From positions 358,765 to 422,764 of the forward strand of contig CAJNDS010002444.1 of assembly GCA_905221605.1 (NCBI GenBank): 64,000 nucleotides of DNA. Reading direction: 5' to 3'. The first letter of the stretch is position 1, and every line of letters begins with the position of its first letter. The position numbers and the translations under genes were made by a program. This DNA comes from Symbiodinium natans. Its lineage: Eukaryota > Sar > Dinophyceae > Suessiales > Symbiodiniaceae. The notes beneath the pieces were generated by a model. It did no database searches, was not told where the DNA came from, and saw only the letters and a program-made list of their open reading frames with translations. This document shows, one piece after another, positions 59,130-64,000 of the stretch.

Positions 59130-59395
59130 TGCCACTAGAATCGAGTATGGCAAAAAGCGAGTTGGGAAGCCCCGGCAAACTTGGATACACCATGCAAAGA
59201 AGTTTGTGTGGGAAGAGACGCTTGGCAGAATATCTTATGAAGAAACCCCGGTACAAGATAATCTCATCTATAATGCGGGTTTGCAAAGACAGTTCTAAAG
59301 CGTCTGCAGAGGGTAAGCCTCCTTTTTGCTGCGCCAACGCCGTGTCTTGAAGTTGACGTACAGTCGATTCACGGTATGGCTTCGGAAAAAAAAAA
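59130..59395 (+). mobile_element. 5'-truncated LINE insertion with poly(A) and 12-bp TSD
   Basis: A 266-bp insertion flanked by perfect GTAGTTTAGTAG duplications (59118-59129 and 59396-59407) ends in ten A residues (59386-59395). These are the marks of target-primed reverse transcription. Its first part is coding (see 59131-59298). 5' truncation at a coding position is typical of LINE copies. Confidence 0.85.
59131..59298 (+). pseudogene. C-terminal tail of a LINE polyprotein
   Basis: Frame ATRIEYGKKRVGKPRQTWIH then HAKKFVWEETLGRISYEETP ending in LQRQF and TAA. The (R)VGKPRQTW...FVWEE motif is the tail found after the reverse transcriptase in many non-LTR elements (often RRxGRPRxxW). Intact to its stop, but without the catalytic part. 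About 87 nt of 3' UTR lie between the stop and the poly(A). Confidence 0.65.
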
Positions 59396-59407
59396 GTAGT
59401 TTAGTAG

Positions 59408-60480
59408 GGTTTGGGGTTTGGGGTTTGGGGTTTTCTGGGGTCGTTTTCAGTCTTAGGGTTTAGGGTAATTTTGGGGGCTGTTTTAGGGTTGTAGGGTAGG
59501 GTTCAGGGTTTTAGGGTTTAGGGCAGGGCTTTAGGGTTTAGGATTTTACTGGATTTTGGGCTTGAGGGTTAAGGGCTTTGGTTCTAGAAGTTGAGAGTTG
59601 GGTTTTAGGGTTTTAGGGTTTAGGGTTTAGGGTTTAGGGTTTAGGGTTTAGGGTTTAGGGTTTAGGGTTTAGGGTTTAGGGTTTAGGGGTTCAAAATCAT
59701 GGGCAAAATTCGTGCACCCTAAAGCGTCAGGAAGGTCTGCCACAAGGTCGGCATCGTAGACCAAACCCTTTTTCCTCGCCAAGCCACGTCTTTAGCGCAA
59801 ACCCTGACCCAATTCCTCGACAGACTAAACGGGGTAACCGGCCTAAACGGCTCAAACTCTGTAGGGTTTAGGGCTCAGGGCAGCGTACCCTACATGAACC
59901 CTAAACCCTAAACCCTAAACCCTAAACCCTAAACCCTAAACCCTAAACCCTAAATACCCTACATGAACCTCCAAGGTTCAGGGTTCAGGGCCTCTGTTCT
60001 CACCTGAGTACCCTGCAAGCTCCAAAACCAACCTCGAGCCTCAAGACTGTTGGGGGTTATTGGGGCCCTGAACCCTAAACCCTAAACCCAAAACCCAAAA
60101 ACCCTCAACCTAAACCCCTCCCCCCCCCCCCCCCCCCCCCCCGCACAACCCCAAAGTCCTGAGCCAACGCGCAGGCTCTGCCGGAAAACTGGCAACGTGA
60201 GCCCAAACACCGTGGGATTGGGGACTCCTCCCGCCAGAGGCCACCCAAAGGCGAACCGCCCCTTCAAGAATGTTCGCACCCCCAACCCCTAAACCCTAAA
60301 CCCTAAACCCTAAACCCTAAACCCTAAACCCTAAATTTTTTGGGGGTTTCCGAGTCTGAACCTTTGGGGGGCGTGGTCCCCCAATCCCATCCCATTCCCA
60401 TTGTCAGCGTGCAGATTAAAGCGCAGAGGCAAAAGTGAGAGCCGCTTGGGAAAGTTAAGTTTTCGGATTTGGGGGTTGTA
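59408..60480. repeat. Telomere-repeat region, no exon seen
   Basis: TTTAGGG variants 59408-59690, unique to 59890, CCCTAAA 59900-59955, 60070-60090 and 60290-60335, poly(C) at about 60120-60142. No gene. Confidence 0.5.
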
Positions 60481-60599
60481 AGTGTTTAGGGTTTAGGGTT
60501 TGTAGAAATTGTATAGGGTTTGGGTCCCAAAAAGTTTTGAGCAAAACGTTTTGTTTTTGATGTTAGGTTTCAGTATCGGTGGGGCCGGGGCCGAAGGTC

Positions 60600-61830
60600 A
60601 AGTTTTTTGATTTATATTGTTTTGGGGCCTCCCGACCTTGGCTGGCCTCCTGGAACTCTTGGTCGAACATTTTGACTACAAGTATAATTCCTCGACCCTA
60701 GAAGCTTCATCTTCGACGATTCCTTTGAATTCATTTATTGGTAAAGATTTCGTTTCGTAGGATATATGTTGATTCAAATTGATATATTTAAATTATGCGT
60801 GTGGACTATGAATTTCGTAAAGGTTTACGTTCCGGTGCAAGCGGTATCTGTGACCAAAAAACTAATTAGAATGATTTCTAAATTAGAAAATTGGATATTA
60901 GGGTAGTCCTACATTGATGTGATATGGGATTTTTACTTATGGATTGATGATAATGGGAATTAATATTGTAGTTTTTTGAGATATTATAAGATAGATGATT
61001 ATATTGAATTTATTTATTATTATTTATATGGGGGAATATATTCGAATGATATTTTACTACGAAAAAATTATCATTTTCTCTTTTTTACATGTTGTGTCTA
61101 TATAGATGACAGATGTCGAATTTATTTTACTATGAGTTTTTCCATTCAAATATGATCATAATACAGGAGAAATCATAATTAGATCTAAGAAAAAATTGAT
61201 CGATCGATGATTATTGATATTATTTTTTATATGAAAAATATCTGAGAAGATCTTATGGAATATTGAATTTGGATCGTTTTAATTTGATTTTATTAAGATA
61301 AGAGAATATATGGGGATGATACCGAAATAAGATCATTACTTGTTCGCTTTATTTGGATACGAGAGAGATGGGGTGGAATAATTAAGATATGTAATGATCT
61401 CATGTGATCTTTGTTTTGATAGGAAATCTTAGAGGAAATTTTCCCATCAAATGATTCGTTGATAGAAATTTAGAGATATGGTGGATTAATAATGGCAATC
61501 TTCATTTTCGATTCCATGGGGTCATCCGCCCGTGGTGGGGAGGATCTTTGTGGTGACGTATTTGGGTATGGCGGGAGAGAAATATATCCCAATTCCATCA
61601 ATCGAGGAAATTTTTGTATTCATATGATTATATTTGGGATATTTCGGGAGGTGATTCTATCAAGAAATAATAATATAAATATATTTGCTAAGATTTCCTC
61701 ATATTTCCCAAATATACTTCATATTTCCCAAATGAATTTGCCGATAATTTATTAGGATCAATATCCGATCCCCATATCGATTCATCGGAATTGCAACAAT
61801 CTATGAGGCACAGAGGGACATCGCAGGCCT
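60600..61830. other. AT-rich island without telomere repeats
   Basis: From about 60600 the sequence turns AT-rich (TTTATATTG, AATTGATATATTTAAATTATG) and loses all TTTAGGG until 61855. An 87-codon frame at 61492-61755 (FDSMGSSARGGEDLCG...) is the only long one and matches nothing I know. The base composition resembles the decayed reverse-transcriptase region downstream, so it may be an eroded part of the same kind of element. Confidence 0.45.
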
Positions 61831-62509
61831 CAGCCCTAAACCAGAATCCCAAGGTTTAGGGTTTAGGATTTAGGGTTTAGGGTTTAGGGTTTAGGGTTTC
61901 GGGAAGCAATGGCCTCAAGAGTCCAAAACGCCTAATATTTTTGGGTACAGGGTGCAATTCTTTGGGACGAAAGCCCAATATCCACAAAGATTACGATGGA
62001 TCCCGAAGCGCCACCTCCTGGACTTTTGTATTATATTTAGATAGTTGGGGGCTTCCTATAATGAGTATCTAAATCCTAAATCCTACCCCCTAAACCCTAA
62101 ATCCTAAACCCTAAATCCTAAACCCTATATAAACCCTAAACCCTAAACCATCTTTCTACTTCGGCGTGTATTAAGGATTCGAGGAATGCCCATTGCTATT
62201 TTGCTCGCGCATGCGTCAACAGGCCAGCCACCAGCTCTATCTTGAAATTGTTTAAGGAAAACTCTAAATCCAAACCCTGATCCCTAAACCCTAAGCTGGT
62301 AAGAGATGATGCATATGGACTCAAAACCTCGGTCGCCCCACACCCCAAACCCAAAAAGACTCAAGGATGGGTAGGTAGTGACTGGCTGCAACCCTAACAC
62401 CCTAAACGAAAAAATCTTAAATCCCAAATTGTTTGACCCTAAGCCCCAAAACCCTAAACGTTAAAATCCTAAGCCCTGAATTGTTCAACCCTAAAGCCCT
62501 TAAGCCCTT
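61831..62509. repeat. Short telomere-like tracts and unique DNA
   Basis: TTTAGGG 61855-61903, CCCTAAA/CCCTAAATC 62085-62150, degenerate CCCTAAA-like 62270-62500. No exon supported. Confidence 0.45.
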
Positions 62510-62968
62510 TTGATCCCCAGAAAGCCTAAAATCCCGATTTGCCATGCTCGGGCGACCGTCCCAAGCAATTCGTTCGTTCGTTCGCGCCAGATGGGTTGGA
62601 AGGCCTTCAGATCGATCTCCTATAGGGATGGATTCGGAGGGAATGACACCGATCCCTTCGTCGAATTTTTCCATCAATTCGTCCAATATTTGATGGAAGG
62701 GCGGGCCCCTTAGGCGCTTCGGCCGTGGTTGGGGGGTGGCACTTTGATCGATATAGGCAAGCGGCATTCTCAAGGAAAATCTATCTTTCTGGATATTGAT
62801 ACTCGTTTTATCATCATGGATGGGATTTTATATAAATTGGTATTCAAGATTACCTTCTTGATGGATAAATCTCTATTCAGGAATATTGGATCCCCTTCAG
62901 ATGGCGGGGGGAGATTAAATCTGGCGCCGAAGCCAGACCCACGCCACTCGGATATGGATATATCATAA
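62510..62968 (+). pseudogene. Decayed reverse transcriptase, N-terminal part
   Basis: One frame spans 459 nt with a single internal TAG (62711-62713). Before it: FVEFFHQFVQYLMEGRAP; after it: LRPWLGGGTLIDIGKRHSQG then KSIFLDIDTRFIIMDGI. The order (a helix ending xGxxP, then GGxLIxLxK, then a G-x-R/K-x-I strand) follows the fingers region of reverse transcriptases in LINE-like dinoflagellate elements (FGGRLIALxKKDGGxRPIAVG). Many consensus residues are changed; the TAG could be a CAG with C to T. Confidence 0.5.
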
Positions 62969-63329
62969 TCGATATAGAAGTAATTACGTCCTCCTTCAAA
63001 GGGATATATTTAATGCCTACAAAGAATTGTATCCCATGAATTCTTGGATGATTACTTCTCATATATCCAAATCTCTAGTAAATTCGCCGAATATTATTAT
63101 GGGGAATCGATAATCGAAATTGATGATCATGGGTGGAGGCTTCTGCTCCCAAAAACGCCAATTAAGAAAGGAGATATGAGGGTAGGAGACTACGACGACT
63201 TCTAATCATCTCATATTTCATGGACGTCTCCTCACTCAAATCGAGATCAATAAGAATATCCATTGATGGGATCCTTATTTTGTCTTGCTCGCCCCAGAAT
63301 GTGGGAATAGGTTCGAGCAACTTATAGGG
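62969..63329. other. Sequence between reverse-transcriptase fragments
   Basis: AT-rich, no clear frame, no telomere repeat. It occupies the place where the palm domain of the element would lie and may be too decayed to read. Confidence 0.35.
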
Positions 63330-63530
63330 AATCCGCTTTGATTGCACGAAACCATTCTTTACCTCCTTGCGGGTGAGCACTTTGACAGTGATCTACGTCC
63401 TTTCCGGGAGTTGGGATGGGGTGAGATGTTAGGATGTTGTAAGTTCCGATTGCAGAAAATCCAAATATTTTGCGATATGGTAATAGGATGCAGAATAAGC
63501 ATTTTCCAAGGTCTTCGAAATTGTTGGAAT
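63330..63530 (+). pseudogene. Degraded duplicate of the reverse-transcriptase 3' part
   Basis: About 200 bp align with 63617-63830: AATCCGCTTTGA, CTTGCGGGTGAGCACTTTGA, TACGTCCTTTCCGGGAGTTG and TTTCCAAGGTCTTCGAA recur with changes. Differences are mainly G to A and C to T (for instance GTTCCGGTTGCAGGAAAGCC against GTTCCGATTGCAGAAAATCC). Several stops arise. Confidence 0.6.
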
Positions 63531-63981
63531 TGACGATGGTTTTAGTGGGGGAACTCTTCTTTCAGTTTGGGCCTCATTCGAGCAGGAGCGGGCGCTTGCC
63601 GCCAAATATGGAATCCGCTTTGACTTCGCGAAAACCACGCTTCACCTTCTTGCGGGCGAGCACTTTGAGGGTGATCTTCGTCCTTTCCGAGAGTTGGGGA
63701 TACGTATCGTGACGGGGTGTGATGTTAGGATGTTGCAAGTTCCGGTTGCAGGAAAGCCCGAACATTTTGCGACTTGGCAGCGGGATGCGCAACAGGAGCT
63801 TTCCAAGGCCTTCGAAGCAATGGAACAACTTCCTCATCGACATGTCGCTTTCCACCTTTTGCAGCAATGCTTCGGCTTCAACAAAATTTCGTATTATTGT
63901 CGTAGTATCCCTCGTTCTTGTATTGAATCCTTCCTTGATTGGTACGCCCTTCGTATCATTCTCACACATTCTCGGGAGTGA
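63523..63981 (+). pseudogene. Reverse transcriptase C-terminal part of a LINE-like element
   Basis: An open frame of about 152 codons: VGIDDGFSGGTLLSVW, then ALAAKYGIRFDFAKTTLHLL, GIRIVTGCDVRMLQVPVAGK and AFHLLQQCFGFNKISYYCRS, ending at TGA 63979-63981. IDDG matches the catalytic YxDD box; the GIxxDxxKT strand and the GI-x-VL-x-xPVG and LLxxC-x-x-x-KxxYxxRxxP motifs match the thumb region of non-LTR elements known from dinoflagellates and other protists. Copy A at 63330 directly precedes it, so the motif box lies at a duplication junction. Confidence 0.55.
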
Positions 63982-64000
63982 CGTCAGTGATGCTCAATGG

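Noticed and set aside
60600-61830. Chloroplast or mitochondrial insertion
   Set aside because: AT-rich, but I recognise no organellar protein or rRNA fragment, so this origin cannot be supported.

Overview
The window looks like nuclear DNA of a dinoflagellate, most likely a Symbiodiniaceae (Symbiodinium-like) alga. The evidence is plant-type telomere heptamers (TTTAGGG/CCCTAAA) scattered through the whole window in both orientations, very short exons with AG|G acceptors, exons coding for the DGSVVTWG repeat that is common in predicted Symbiodinium proteins, and an element whose long terminal repeat contains a match to the 3' part of the dinoflagellate spliced leader. Nothing suggests a bacterium, a phage or an organelle. 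I see no rRNA, tRNA or CRISPR array.

Most of the window (about 1.7 to 57.9 kb) is exon islands of 40-145 nt in a sea of intron. The readable exons all lie on the + strand. Many islands share one layout: a CCCTAAA tract ending shortly before the acceptor, the exon, then a TTTAGGG tract starting just after the donor. Each intron therefore begins with TTTAGGG and ends with CCCTAAA, so its ends can pair in RNA. Exons from 1.7 to 14.9 kb belong to a 41-residue repeat protein of RCC1/HERC-like appearance; its exons cut the repeat into an 18-codon block (DGSVVTWG...) and a 23-codon block (VQxQLxxVR...FAALRE). From about 15 kb the exons code for other, unrecognised proteins. How many genes they belong to cannot be told from sequence alone. 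Between exons lie MITE-like inverted-repeat elements (at least five families), minisatellites, microsatellites and homopolymer runs.

At 45198-54122 an LTR retrotransposon has inserted into a CCCTAAA tract. It has 287/286-bp LTRs with one substitution and one indel between them, a 5-bp CCCTA target duplication, a primer-binding site complementary to the anticodon arm of initiator tRNA-Met (Copia-style half-tRNA priming), and a polypurine tract. It carries no reverse transcriptase or integrase that I can find. Instead it has one intact 2163-residue ORF (WW, S1-like, MLLE/PABC-like, three CCCH fingers and a SAM-like region) and a broken second ORF with more CCCH fingers. That second ORF is interrupted by a 99-bp inverted fragment of the LTR flanked by a 5-bp duplication.

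The right end holds other retroelement debris. A 266-bp 5'-truncated LINE tail (59130-59395) has a poly(A) tail and a perfect 12-bp target duplication. An AT-rich island without telomere repeats spans about 60.6-61.8 kb. Pieces of a decayed reverse transcriptase lie at 62510-63981, in duplicated fragments that differ mainly by C-to-T and G-to-A changes.
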